Origin: Dehalococcoidia bacterium
Lineage (GTDB): Bacteria; Chloroflexota; Dehalococcoidia; UBA2979
Assembly (NCBI GenBank): GCA_030745285.1
Contig: JASLOV010000063.1
Coordinates: 1 to 42,843, forward strand
Reading direction: 5' to 3'
DNA length: 42,843 nt
Shown here piece after piece: positions 32,305 to 41,276 of the stretch. Under the pieces are notes generated by a model that was given only the letters and a program-made list of their open reading frames with translations, was not told the origin of the DNA and searched no databases. Both the position numbers and the translations under genes were made by a program. Numbering within the stretch: the stretch's first letter is position 1; each line of letters begins with the position of its first letter.

Positions 32305-32874
32305 CTAGCCCTTGGTGTAGGCCGTCCGGTTCGACGATGACGGGCCGCCGAGTACGCCGCTGAGAGTCGTTTCGACCACGAGCGACGGCGGGCTCGCCAA
32401 CCGGGTTGAGGGTTCGAACGAGAGTTTCCGTTTCACCTCGCTCGTCAGCGGCTGGCCGTCGTCAGGGTCGGGGAAGCTGTGGAGCGTCGTGATCACCAGC
32501 GTGTCACCTTCCCAGGCTGTCCACGAGACTTGCTCCTGGATCCCGCGGCCCATCATGACCGTGTGCTGCGTCTCGGTCCCGTCCAGCGGGTAGGTAAACT
32601 CGAGCGGCGGCTGCAGGTCGCCTCGCGAGAAGAAGACGTACTCGACGGTGAGCGTGTCGGCGTCCTGCGCGATCGTGATCGTCGACCCCCAGCCGCTGCC
32701 CATCGTGCCCGTCGGCGCGCCCCGGCCGCCGGGTGTCGGCCTCGCCTCGGCCGCCGCGGTCCAGTGTCCGGAGAAGTCGGGTCGCTCCTGCGCCGCGGTG
32801 CCGGTTGCCAGCAGGCCGGCCACGGCGGCCGCCACGATGCACGTCAATCTCGGTGATCTCGATCCTGCCTTCAT
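32305..32874 (-). CDS. Small exported protein of unknown function
   Basis: 189 residues with GAGGAGAG before the ATG and a signal peptide ending near GTAAQ (residue 29). The mature N-terminus RPDFSGHW is a motif frequent in short acidobacterial exported proteins. The rest reads as a beta-sandwich or lipocalin-like barrel (SWTAWEGDTLVITTLHSF, TSEVKRKLSFEPSTRL). No catalytic residues are evident. It sits 35 bases after the sulfatase gene and 24 before the ATPase gene on the same strand, so it may be co-transcribed with either. Confidence 0.78.
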   Translation of the reverse strand: MKAGSRSPRLTCIVAAAVAGLLATGTAAQERPDFSGHWTAAAEARPTPGGRGAPTGTMGSGWGSTITIAQDADTLTVEYVFFSRGDLQPPLEFTYPLDGTETQHTVMMGRGIQEQVSWTAWEGDTLVITTLHSFPDPDDGQPLTSEVKRKLSFEPSTRLASPPSLVVETTLSGVLGGPSSSNRTAYTKG

Positions 32875-32909
32875 TCGCTCTCTCCTCGTGCACCCGCTGT
32901 GCGCCGCAC

Positions 32910-34349
32910 CTACCGCGTGCCGCCCGGTGGGACGTACGGGTCGTCGGCGCCGGCCGGCACGTTGGGGTACAGGTCGGTCGACGCCATGAACTCGGCCACG
33001 ATTCGATCAGCCACACTCTTCACCCACGGGTTGGCGTCCTTGACGTCCGATTCCTCCTTCGGATCGGATCGCAGGTTGAACAGCCGCATCGTCGACGTCG
33101 GGTTCGGATCGCCCGGCTCCGGCCGGAACGCGTACCAGAACTTCCAGTCCTTCCATTTGACCGCGAGCACCCGGCCCCCCATGGCCATGAAGATGACGCT
33201 GTCACGGTTCGAGTGTGCCTGCTGGCCTTCGAGGAACGCGAGCTGATTCACGCCGTCGATCGCGCGGTCGGTCGGCACGATCTCCGGCGCCCCGACCGCG
33301 GCGGCCAGCGTCGGGAAGAAGTCGACCTGATGGACGATCTCGTTCGACACCTGCCCCGCGGGGATCCGGGCGGGCCAGCGGATGACGCACGGCGTCCGGA
33401 TGCCGCCTTCCATCGCCGAGTTGTAGAACCCGTTCCAGGGCCCGGCCGAGCCGCGCCAGGGCCGCCGCCGCTCCGCGCCGTTGTCGGTGCACCAGAAGAC
33501 GATCGTGTTCTCCGCGATATCCAGGCGGTCGATCGCGTCGAGCACGAGCCCGACGTTGTGGTCGACGTCCGCCATCGCGTCGCCGATGTCGCCCGCGCCG
33601 GTCGCGCCGGCGAAGTCGGGATGCGCCAGGGTGGGGAAGTGGATCTGGGTCATCGGATAGAAGAAGAAGAATGGGCGGTCGGCGTCGATCTGCCGCTCCA
33701 TGAAGTCGATGCCGCGCTCGGCGGCCTCGCGGTCGAGCGTTCGCCGCGTCTCCATGTCGAATGGTTTCAGCTTCCGCGGCCGTTCACCGGCCCGACCCTC
33801 CCAGATGTAGGGCGTCTCCATCGTGGCCGGATCCCAGGTGTCGAAGGTCGTGAACTGCGAGGTGTGGCTCGTGCCCGGGATGCCGTACCACTCGTCGAAG
33901 CCCTGGTCGGTCGGCTCGCGCCGCCCCTCCCAAGTGTTGTCACCGCCGACGTGCCACTTGCCGAACAGTCCGGTCGCATAGCCCACCGACTGCAACGCCT
34001 CCGGGAGGGTGACCTCCCACAGCGTCATCCCGCTCCGCTGGGTCGCGCCGGCGCGCACGGCGTAGCGCCCGGTAAGCAGCGCCGTCCGGGAGACGGTGCA
34101 CGAGTACTCGACAATGAAGTTCGTCAGCCGGATCCCCTCGGCGGCGATCTGGTCGATCCGGGGCGTCGGCACACCACGGACGCTGCCGTAGGCCCCCACC
34201 TCGCCCCAGCCCAGGTTGTCGGGGAACATCAGGACGATGTTCGGCCGCTCGGGCGCGGTGTCCTGCGCGGCGACCGGCGCCGCGGCCCCGGTGAGGCCGA
34301 GTCCGGCGAGGAGCCAGCACGCGATGAACCGACGTGGTCTCCTGAGCAT
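32910..34349 (-). CDS. Secreted sulfatase-family protein with non-canonical active-site motif
   Basis: 479 residues from the second ATG (34349), because GGAGG directly abuts the first (34355). A signal peptide ends near PVAAQ. The alkaline-phosphatase-fold sulfatase core shows PNIVLMFPDNLGWGEVGAYG with D44-N45 where arylsulfatases have two Asp metal ligands. The nucleophile region EYSCTVSRTALLTGRY has C84, where formylglycine normally forms in C-x-P-x-R, but Val replaces Pro here. GKWHVGG and CTDNGAE, the latter supplying the later Asp/Asn metal ligands, are intact. Substrate unknown. The last residues PYVPPGGTR match the family tail. It lies between the MBL lipoprotein and the small exported protein. 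Confidence 0.9.
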   Translation of the reverse strand: MLRRPRRFIACWLLAGLGLTGAAAPVAAQDTAPERPNIVLMFPDNLGWGEVGAYGSVRGVPTPRIDQIAAEGIRLTNFIVEYSCTVSRTALLTGRYAVRAGATQRSGMTLWEVTLPEALQSVGYATGLFGKWHVGGDNTWEGRREPTDQGFDEWYGIPGTSHTSQFTTFDTWDPATMETPYIWEGRAGERPRKLKPFDMETRRTLDREAAERGIDFMERQIDADRPFFFFYPMTQIHFPTLAHPDFAGATGAGDIGDAMADVDHNVGLVLDAIDRLDIAENTIVFWCTDNGAERRRPWRGSAGPWNGFYNSAMEGGIRTPCVIRWPARIPAGQVSNEIVHQVDFFPTLAAAVGAPEIVPTDRAIDGVNQLAFLEGQQAHSNRDSVIFMAMGGRVLAVKWKDWKFWYAFRPEPGDPNPTSTMRLFNLRSDPKEESDVKDANPWVKSVADRIVAEFMASTDLYPNVPAGADDPYVPPGGTR

Positions 34350-34379
34350 CTCCATCCTCCGTGGTCTTGCGCGGTGGCG

Positions 34380-35837
34380 CTAGTCGCTGGTGCCCCTGAC
34401 GTTCGCGATCAGATCGTCGAGTGTGACGATCGGGCCGTGAATCGGCGCGATCCGGTCGACCCGCAGGCCCAGCCGCTCGATGTTCTCGAGGAGGTTGGCG
34501 GCAAACGGCTGCAGATCGCGGCCCGGACTGTACGCGTCGGCCTCCACGAGCAACCGCGCCTCGGGGAAGTACGCCATCAGGAGCGAATCGGCGTGCGGGC
34601 TGCCCGGGATGTGATGGAGGTGCACCGTCATCGACGCATCTTCCAGGGTCCTCTCGTCACCGACCGTCTCGAGCGTCAGCTCCTGCGGATTCCGACTGAG
34701 CGCATCGGGCGCAATCGTTCGTTCCCGGTCGACCAGCGCTCGATAGAACGGGCCGTTCGCCTCGTGCGTGATGATGGTGAGCCCTTCCGAGACCGCCGCG
34801 CGTATCCCGCCGGAATGGTCGAAGTGGTGGTGCGAGTTCACCAACTGCGTTAGCGGCTTGTCCGGCACGAGTTCCCGGGCCCTGGCAATCACGGCGAGGG
34901 TCCGGGCTTCGTTCGGCGCCTCGAAGAGCATGAGGTGATCGTCGAACTCCACGAGGACGCTATGGTGGGACTGTCCACCCAACAGCCAGATGCCGTCCGC
35001 CAGCTCCTCCGTGACGACGTTGACCGGTGGCGGGCCAGCCGGCGGATCCGCCGACGCCGCGCCGGCCGGCGCGGCGAGGTCGCCGACATCCCCGTTGACA
35101 CTCTGTGCCGTCACGTTGACGTCGGTCGTCGGATTGCCGGCGGTCGATGTCGTCAGGCGCGTCGGCAGCATCAACCCAGCGGCCTCCTGGTAGCCCGCAA
35201 ACGTGGTCTCGACGGTGACGTCGCCCAGATTGGCGTTGTGCGCCATTGACGTGACGCGGCTGGGCAGCCCGGACTCGGCGTCGATCGCCAGCGTGAACGC
35301 GGCACCGCCGGCGGTCGTCACGTCGACGAACGCCTCGCCCGCGGTCGTCCCGGCGTTCGCGAGCGTCGACGCGGGATCCAGCGCCGCATGCACGCTCGTG
35401 ATCGGGTGGTGATAGACCTCGGCGAGTCGATCGCGCGCGGCGCCGCTCGCAATCCGCGTCGCGGTGCCGTCGGGCGCGACATCGTAGCCGACGTCGCCAT
35501 CGACGCCGAAGATCTGCGGCTGGGGATCCGGGCCGCGGAAGTAGGTGAAGGCGGGCGTGCGCGTCCGCTCGATGCGGGATCGCCCCTCCGCCAGGTCGAC
35601 GCGCTGGCTGTAGCCGCTGACGATGTATTGCTGCCCGGTGGCGTCAGGGGTCATGTCCTGGCCCAGGTTCCCGGTTGTGCCGTCGCCCTCGATCGCGAGC
35701 GTCGTGACGCCCTCGACGAGATCGCGGCCGCCGAGCGCCGCCGCGGCATCCGCGACGACCTGCTGTTCCGGGGTGAGCTGCGTGCAGCCAGTCAGGGCGG
35801 CGATGACGAATAGGGTGATCCAGGGGCCTCGACTCAT
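34380..35837 (-). CDS. MBL-fold metallohydrolase lipoprotein with an N-terminal extension
   Basis: 485 residues from the ATG at 35837, which has GAGGAGAA upstream; a longer in-frame start is less likely because it would bury the signal. The lipobox is ALTGC with C18. Residues about 25-270 form a beta-rich exported domain (AAAALGGRDLVEGVTTLAIEG), possibly a lipoprotein-carrier-like fold. The metallo-beta-lactamase domain follows from about 275, with HHHFDH (336-341), H415 in SPHADS, D434 in VEADAY and H467 in APIHGP, a complete dizinc site. It is likely an envelope hydrolase of unknown substrate. It is divergent from pxpA (124-base gap) and 30 bases upstream of the sulfatase. Confidence 0.87.
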   Translation of the reverse strand: MSRGPWITLFVIAALTGCTQLTPEQQVVADAAAALGGRDLVEGVTTLAIEGDGTTGNLGQDMTPDATGQQYIVSGYSQRVDLAEGRSRIERTRTPAFTYFRGPDPQPQIFGVDGDVGYDVAPDGTATRIASGAARDRLAEVYHHPITSVHAALDPASTLANAGTTAGEAFVDVTTAGGAAFTLAIDAESGLPSRVTSMAHNANLGDVTVETTFAGYQEAAGLMLPTRLTTSTAGNPTTDVNVTAQSVNGDVGDLAAPAGAASADPPAGPPPVNVVTEELADGIWLLGGQSHHSVLVEFDDHLMLFEAPNEARTLAVIARARELVPDKPLTQLVNSHHHFDHSGGIRAAVSEGLTIITHEANGPFYRALVDRERTIAPDALSRNPQELTLETVGDERTLEDASMTVHLHHIPGSPHADSLLMAYFPEARLLVEADAYSPGRDLQPFAANLLENIERLGLRVDRIAPIHGPIVTLDDLIANVRGTSD

Positions 35838-35961
35838 GATCGTTCTCCTCTTCGTGGCCACTTGCATTGGAATGTGAGGCCGAAGCATACCAGGGACCGA
35901 CGGTCGGTGTCTCCACGGCCCGCGAGTTGTGGGGGCGCGTCGCAGCGTCTACCATGAGGCC

Positions 35962-36735
35962 GTGAGAATCGACCTCAATTGCGACATGGGCGAGTCGTTC
36001 GGCGCCTACACGATCGGCAACGACGACGCCGTGATGCCCAGCATCACCTCGGCGAACATCGCCTGCGGGGTCCACGCCGGGGATCCGTCGGTACTGCGCC
36101 GGACGATCCGTCTGGCGATGGCGAACGACGTCGCCATCGGCGCGCACCCGGGTTTTCCCGACCTGGTCGGCTTCGGTCGGCGTGAGATGAACGCCACCCC
36201 GGCCGAGGTCGAAGACCTCGTCCTCTATCAGGTCAGCGCCGCGGCCGGCATGGCCGCGGCCGAAGGTGCGCGATTGCAGCACGTCAAGCCGCACGGTGCG
36301 CTCTACCACCAGGCGGTGCGCGACGGGGACATCTCGGCCGCAATCGCTCGAGCCGTGGCCGCGGCCGACCGGTCGCTGATCTTCTTCGGCCAGGTCGGGT
36401 CGAAGATGCTCGATGCGGGTCGGGCGGCCGGCCTGCGCGTCGCGGCGGAAGGATTCGCCGACCGTGCCTACGAGCCCGACGGGTCCTTGGCGTCCCGCCG
36501 CAAGGCCGGTTCAGTCATTCACGACCCCGATCGCGTCGTCGCGCGCGTGCTCCAGATGGTGACCGACGGGACGGTCGAGGCGACCGATGGCTCGACGGTC
36601 GCCATCGTCGCCGACACGATCTGCGTCCACGGCGACACCCAGGGCGCGGAGCAGTTGGCGGCAAGAATCAAGGCCGGCCTCGAGCGGGTCGGCGTGGCGT
36701 TGCTGCCCGTGGGTTGCGAGGACTCGGACGGGTAG
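35962..36735 (+). CDS. pxpA: 5-oxoprolinase subunit A (LamB/YcsF family)
   Basis: 257 residues from the GTG at 35962; an ATG at 35953 is out of frame and stops at once. The family signature begins at the start codon (RIDLNCDMGESFG), continues with ANIACGVHAGDP, GAHPGFPDLVGFGRR and LQHVKPHGALYH, and ends in ICVHGDTQGA. PxpA works with PxpB and PxpC to open 5-oxoproline to glutamate using ATP. Neither partner gene is adjacent, as the flanks are an MBL lipoprotein and acuI, so partners must be elsewhere or the subunit has another role. It is convergent with acuI across 12 bases. Confidence 0.93.
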   Translation: MRIDLNCDMGESFGAYTIGNDDAVMPSITSANIACGVHAGDPSVLRRTIRLAMANDVAIGAHPGFPDLVGFGRREMNATPAEVEDLVLYQVSAAAGMAAAEGARLQHVKPHGALYHQAVRDGDISAAIARAVAAADRSLIFFGQVGSKMLDAGRAAGLRVAAEGFADRAYEPDGSLASRRKAGSVIHDPDRVVARVLQMVTDGTVEATDGSTVAIVADTICVHGDTQGAEQLAARIKAGLERVGVALLPVGCEDSDG

Positions 36736-36747
36736 CCCCGAGGCCCC

Positions 36748-37731
36748 CTAGATCTTGACGACGAAGCGGCCGCGCGCATCTCCCTTGAGCAAGGTGGCGA
36801 ATGCGTCGGGCAGGCCGTCGAGTGCGATCTCCCGCACGATCGCGTCGGCGTGGGTCAGTGCCATGTCGGTGGCGAGTCTCTGCCACACCTCCCGGCGCCG
36901 CTCGGCGGGGCACATCACCGAATCGATCCCGAGGAGCTTCACGCCGCGGAGGATGAACGGCAGCACCGTCGTGCTCAGCTCCACGCCGGCGGTCAGCCCG
37001 GAGCTGGCGATGCACCCGCCGTGCCGCATCGTGCGGGTCAGCCAGGCGAGGATCGCGCCGCCGGCGGGGTCGACGGCGCCGGCCCACCTGGCTCTTTCCA
37101 GCGGGCGGGTGCCCATCTCCAGCGAGTGCCGCGACAGCACCTCCCGCGCACCGAGTGCTCGGAGGTAGTCGTGCGCATCGTCCTTGCCGGTCAGCGCGGT
37201 GACCTCGTAGCCGAGGGTCGCGAGCAGCTCGACGGCGATGCTACCGACGCCGCCGGTCGAACCGGTCACGATCACCGGGCCCGCTTCCGGCGTGAGGCCG
37301 TTCTGCTCCATTTCGATGATCGACAGCGCCGCCGTGAAGCCGGCGGTCCCGATGGCCATGGCGTCGAACGGTGACAGTTCGTCAGGGAGGGGCACCACCC
37401 AGTCGGCGGGCACGCGGACGTACTCCGCATACCCCCCATCGTGGGTCACGCTCATGTCGTGGCCGGTCACCAGCACGTCGGTGCCCGCGGTGAACCGAGG
37501 GTCGGTGCTCGACACGACCGAACCGGCGACGTCGATCCCGCCAACCCGCGGGAAGCCCCGGACGATCCTGCCGGTCCCGGTGCCGGCGAGCGCATCCTTG
37601 TAGTTGACACTCGAGTAGGCCGTGCGAATGACGACGTCACCCGGGCTGAGCTCGTCGAGGGCCATGGTGACGATCCGGCCTTCACTCCCGCCGTCCGCCT
37701 CGAAAATGCGAAATGCCCTGAAATCGTCCAC
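36748..37731 (-). CDS. acuI: Acryloyl-CoA reductase-like MDR oxidoreductase (AcuI/YhdH family)
   Basis: 327 residues from a GTG at 37731. The medium-chain dehydrogenase/reductase fold is present without structural zinc cysteines: SSVNYKDALAGTG at the N-terminus, GGIDVAGSV, and the NADP Rossmann motif GSTGGVGSIAVELLATLGYEVTALTG. The C-terminal DARGRFVVKI is typical of AcuI/YhdH. The family reduces acryloyl-CoA to propionyl-CoA with NADPH. It lies 7 bases after an acetyl-CoA-synthetase-like gene, so acyl activation followed by enoyl reduction, as in 3-hydroxypropionate or acrylate assimilation, is plausible. Confidence 0.88.
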   Translation of the reverse strand: MDDFRAFRIFEADGGSEGRIVTMALDELSPGDVVIRTAYSSVNYKDALAGTGTGRIVRGFPRVGGIDVAGSVVSSTDPRFTAGTDVLVTGHDMSVTHDGGYAEYVRVPADWVVPLPDELSPFDAMAIGTAGFTAALSIIEMEQNGLTPEAGPVIVTGSTGGVGSIAVELLATLGYEVTALTGKDDAHDYLRALGAREVLSRHSLEMGTRPLERARWAGAVDPAGGAILAWLTRTMRHGGCIASSGLTAGVELSTTVLPFILRGVKLLGIDSVMCPAERRREVWQRLATDMALTHADAIVREIALDGLPDAFATLLKGDARGRFVVKI

Positions 37732-37738
37732 CGATCCG

Positions 37739-39673
37739 TCACCCTTCCTTTGTGTCCGCCGGCGCCATGTCGGCCTTCATTTGCTCCCAGGCCTGCCGGG
37801 CCTCCTCGACCGACCCCTCTTCCTCGATCGTCGTGATGTCACCCGGTTCGCGATCGAGGACGACCGCCTTCAGCACGCGACGCATGATCTTGCCGCTCCG
37901 GGTCTTCGGGAGCATCGTCACGAAGTTCAGCTCACCGACGACGGCGATCGCGCCCAGGCCGTGGCGGATCGTGGCGATCAGCTCACGGCGTAGCTCGTCC
38001 GACGGACGCTGGTCGGTCTTCAGGAGCACGAACGCCGAGATCACCTCGCCGCGTGTCTCGTCGGGGCGGCCCACCACGCCGCACTCGGCGACCGCCGGAT
38101 GCTTGAGGCAGGCGCTCTCGACCTCGATCGTGCTGAGGCGGTGCGCTGCGATCTTGATGATCTCGTCGGCGCGTCCGCCGAACCAGACGTAGCCGTCATC
38201 GTCGACATGCGCCGAGTCGCCGGTGTAGTAGGCGCCGGGGATCTTCTCCCAGTAGTCGCGGCCGTAGCGCTCCGGCTCGCCCCAGAGCCTGGCGGTGAGG
38301 CCGGGAAACGGCTGCTGCAGCACCATGATCCCCTTCTCGCCGACGTCGCACCGGGAGCCATCCGGCCTGACGACCGCGGCTTCGATGCCGGGCAGCGGGA
38401 TCGTCGCCGAACCGGGTTTCACCGGCAGCAGGCCGAGGCCGTAGGGGTTCCCGAACACCGGCCCGCTCGTCTCGGTCTGCCACATGTTGTCGAGCACCGG
38501 CACGCGGCCACCGAGAATGGTCTTGGCCAGCCACTCCCACGCCGGGGGGTTGAGCACTTCGCCGGCCGAGACGATCCGTTCGAGCCGCGAGTGATCGACG
38601 CTGGCGAGCGGTCCGTCGCCGTAGCGCATCAACGCGCGGACCGCGGTCGGTGAGGTGAAGATGCCGGTGACGCCCAGATCCTCGACCGCCGTCCGCCAGT
38701 TGCCCTCGGGTACCGGATAGTCGAGCGCGCCCTCGAAGACGACCGTCGTGCAGCCGGCCAGCAGCGGGGCGTACACCATGTAGCTGTGGCCGACGATCCA
38801 GCCGATGTCCGACGTCGCCCACCAGACGTCGGTCGGCTTCAACCCGAAGCACCAGTGGCCCATGCTGGAGACGTGCACCTGGTAGCCGCCGTGCGTGTGA
38901 ACCGCGAGCTTCGGTTTCGCAGTCGTGCCGGAGGTGGCGAGGATGAACGCCGGCGCGTTCGCCTCCATCGACACCCAGTCGCCGGACTGCCCCTCGGCAC
39001 CGGCCAGGAAGTCGTCCCAGGCGACGTCGCGACCGGGTTGCATCGGCCCGTCCTCGGTGCGCCGCAGGACCACCACGCGCTCGACGTCGTGACCGCCGCC
39101 GGCGAGCGCTTCGTCGACGATCGGCTTCAGCGGAACGTGTTTCCCTTTGCGATAGGCGACGTCGGCGGTGAAGACGACCCGCGACCCGCTTGCCGAGATC
39201 CGGTCGGCCAGCGCGAGTGCCCCGAACCCGGCGAAGACGACCGAGTGAATCGCGCCGATCCGGGCCGCCGCCAGCATCAGGACGATCGCCTCAGGGCAGG
39301 TCGGCATCGACAGCGTGATCCGATCGCCTGTCGCGACGCCGAGGCCGCGGAGCGCGGCCGCGACGCGCGTGACCTCCTGAAGCAACTGCGCGTACGTGAG
39401 CGCGACCCGGTCGCCCCGCTCGTTGAAGTAGACGAGCGCCGTGCGATCGCCCGCGCCGTCGGCGACGTGCCGGTCGACTGCGTTGTGCGTCAGATTGGTC
39501 TCGGCTCCGACGAACCATCGAAACGTCGGTGGATCCGATTCGTACACGCGGTCCCAGGGTCGGAACCACGGCAGCTCGCGGGCCGCGCGTTCCCAGAACG
39601 CTTCAGGGTCGCGCCGCCCGTCCTCGATCCAGCGGGCGACCTCCGGCGGTGCCAGGCGACTGGTGATGGTCAT
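37739..39673 (-). CDS. acs: Acetyl-CoA synthetase-like AMP-forming acyl-CoA ligase
   Basis: 644 residues, normal family length. Motifs in order: the ACS N-terminal domain with WFVGAETNLTHNAVDRH, phosphate loop TSGTTAKPK, IGWIVGHSYMVYAPLL, the active-site segment DNMWQTETSG (DTWWQTETGG in typical acetyl-CoA synthetases), and the A10 region PKTRSGKIMRRVLKA, whose Lys is the usual acetylation-controlled catalytic residue. It forms acyl-CoA from a short acid, ATP and CoA. The altered residues around WQTE could shift the acid preference, and the neighbour acuI points to a C3 acid. It follows the M28 gene by 23 bases. Confidence 0.9.
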   Translation of the reverse strand: MTITSRLAPPEVARWIEDGRRDPEAFWERAARELPWFRPWDRVYESDPPTFRWFVGAETNLTHNAVDRHVADGAGDRTALVYFNERGDRVALTYAQLLQEVTRVAAALRGLGVATGDRITLSMPTCPEAIVLMLAAARIGAIHSVVFAGFGALALADRISASGSRVVFTADVAYRKGKHVPLKPIVDEALAGGGHDVERVVVLRRTEDGPMQPGRDVAWDDFLAGAEGQSGDWVSMEANAPAFILATSGTTAKPKLAVHTHGGYQVHVSSMGHWCFGLKPTDVWWATSDIGWIVGHSYMVYAPLLAGCTTVVFEGALDYPVPEGNWRTAVEDLGVTGIFTSPTAVRALMRYGDGPLASVDHSRLERIVSAGEVLNPPAWEWLAKTILGGRVPVLDNMWQTETSGPVFGNPYGLGLLPVKPGSATIPLPGIEAAVVRPDGSRCDVGEKGIMVLQQPFPGLTARLWGEPERYGRDYWEKIPGAYYTGDSAHVDDDGYVWFGGRADEIIKIAAHRLSTIEVESACLKHPAVAECGVVGRPDETRGEVISAFVLLKTDQRPSDELRRELIATIRHGLGAIAVVGELNFVTMLPKTRSGKIMRRVLKAVVLDREPGDITTIEEEGSVEEARQAWEQMKADMAPADTKEG

Positions 39674-39685
39674 CCGATGTCTATC

Positions 39686-39700
39686 GTTCTAGTGTTCTAG
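39686..39700 (-). repeat. Two GTTCTAG direct repeats in the M28-acs junction
   Basis: GTTCTAG at 39686-39692 and 39694-39700; the second copy contains the M28 stop codon. On the minus strand a TTGACC (39707-39702) precedes them, but the expected -10 position reads ATAGAC, a poor match. It may be a weak internal promoter for acs or chance. Confidence 0.3.
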
Positions 39701-41247
39701 CGGTCAAGGCCGGTGCCCGGCGGCCGCTTCAACACACTGAGGTCCAGCGTGTTCACCTCGTCGATGATCCGGGCGTAGGCGCGGGTCGTGTTCTGCAGAC
39801 CGGTCCACGGCACGGTTTCCACCGTTTCCAGGTCGCTGTGGAAGTAGTGGAAGAAGTCGGTCGTCGTCAGCCCCGGCACGAACTGAAACACTCGGCTCAG
39901 GTCGCCCGCCGGGGCCCGGGGATTCGGCTCCAGGTAGGTGCTGATGCCGAACTCCCTGAACGCGTCGAGGGCGATCTGGTTCAGCTCGGGCCGGGTATCA
40001 CCACCGGCATACCAGTGGAATGCCGTGTAGGAATTCGACCAGATGACCTCGTCGTCCCGGTTGAGATAGCGCGGACGGATGATCGTCTGCACGGTCGACG
40101 GGTGCTCCGCATTGATGAGCAGCGCCGTCTTGTCGAACAACGTCTCGTGGTTGGCCGCCAGCCACATCCGGCCGACGCCGAACCCCGGGCCGCTGTTGTG
40201 GTGGCCATCGAGGCCGATGAAGATCAGCGTGCGCGGGCGATCGGCCTCGGGCACGGCAGCGTAGTGCTTGGCCAGGGCGATGACCGACGCCACACCCGAC
40301 GCGTTGTCACCCGCGGCGTCGAAGAACCCGTCACGGTGGGCCATGAGGTAGATCGTCTCGTCCGACCGGCCGGAGAGCGTGCCCCAGACCATGGCCGTCT
40401 GGAGGTCGGGCACGGTCTCGACGTCGAGGCGGACCCGCACTCGCGGTGCCAGGCCGCGTTCGATCAGTTCGCGCAGCGCCACGCCGTCGTCGTTGCCCAG
40501 CGACAGCGTTGGCACACCCGTCGCGACCGGGTAGGCCTGGTATCTGAGGTTGCCCGGCAGCAGCCGGGCGTTGAAGATCGCCGCGGCGCCCTTCTCGGCG
40601 GCTCGCTCGAGTGCGTTCTCGTCCGGCAGTCCGAGCAGGGCCGAGACGAGCACCGCCTTGCCGGCGACGTCTCGACCGGAGAAATCGGCTTCGGTCCCCA
40701 GGCCGACGTAGACCAGTTCCAACTCCAGCCCTTCGCCGGTCGTGCCCTCCGATCGATAGAACGGATGGGCGGTGGCCAATCTGAATTCACCGGCGCTGGT
40801 GGTGACGGTGACGGTCCAGGACTGCGGAAACCACTGCGGGGTCAGGTCGAACGGCTGGACGTGGACATCGCTCAAGCCGATCTCCTCGAACCTGTCTTCC
40901 AGCCATTCAGCGCTCTCCCAGTCCGAGGACGCTCCGATGATCCGACCCCAGTACTGCGAGTTGACGGTGTCGCGATAGCGGCGCGAGATCTCTTGCTGTT
41001 CGATGATGTCGAGCTGCATCGCCCGGCCGTCGATTCCGGGATAGTCATCGGTGCCTGGTGTCGGCCATTCCAGGAAGAGGTCGTCCAGTGCTTCGAGCGT
41101 GTAAGGCGCCACGCTGAGCGGTCGCAGCGGCCGGAGCGGGCGCAGCGGGTCCAGCGCCTGCCCGCTCGACGCACCCGGCGACAGCCAGGCGAACGCGCCC
41201 AGCACGATCGCGATCGCGACCCGGACGACGCGAATCCTTGGCGACAT
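39697..41247 (-). CDS. Secreted M28-family zinc peptidase with PA domain
   Basis: 516 residues from the ATG at 41247, chosen because it gives a clean signal peptide (MSPRIRVVRVAIAIVLGAF, cut near SSGQA); an in-frame start at 41304 overlaps the upstream gene. Residues 32-44 are a short LRP repeat. A PA-like insert covers about 160-270 (DVAGKAVLVSALLGLPDE). The catalytic domain has H304 in LMAHRDG and D314 in AAGDNASGV as metal ligands, followed by LIFIGLDGHHNSGPG. The usual third ligands appear later (NAEHPS; FHYFHSDLETVE). Likely an exported aminopeptidase or carboxypeptidase. It follows the M61 gene by 29 bases. Confidence 0.9.
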   Translation of the reverse strand: MSPRIRVVRVAIAIVLGAFAWLSPGASSGQALDPLRPLRPLRPLSVAPYTLEALDDLFLEWPTPGTDDYPGIDGRAMQLDIIEQQEISRRYRDTVNSQYWGRIIGASSDWESAEWLEDRFEEIGLSDVHVQPFDLTPQWFPQSWTVTVTTSAGEFRLATAHPFYRSEGTTGEGLELELVYVGLGTEADFSGRDVAGKAVLVSALLGLPDENALERAAEKGAAAIFNARLLPGNLRYQAYPVATGVPTLSLGNDDGVALRELIERGLAPRVRVRLDVETVPDLQTAMVWGTLSGRSDETIYLMAHRDGFFDAAGDNASGVASVIALAKHYAAVPEADRPRTLIFIGLDGHHNSGPGFGVGRMWLAANHETLFDKTALLINAEHPSTVQTIIRPRYLNRDDEVIWSNSYTAFHWYAGGDTRPELNQIALDAFREFGISTYLEPNPRAPAGDLSRVFQFVPGLTTTDFFHYFHSDLETVETVPWTGLQNTTRAYARIIDEVNTLDLSVLKRPPGTGLDR

Positions 41248-41276
41248 CTCTTGGCAGCCTGCTTCGTGAGGGACCG

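Noticed and set aside
32733..34853. A 706-codon plus-strand frame opposite the sulfatase
   Set aside because: Antisense shadow with His/Arg/Val-rich composition and no domain.
41113..41156. Short repeats in the M28 gene N-terminal region
   Set aside because: They encode an LRP amino-acid repeat just after the signal peptide and are explained by coding sequence rather than a regulatory repeat.
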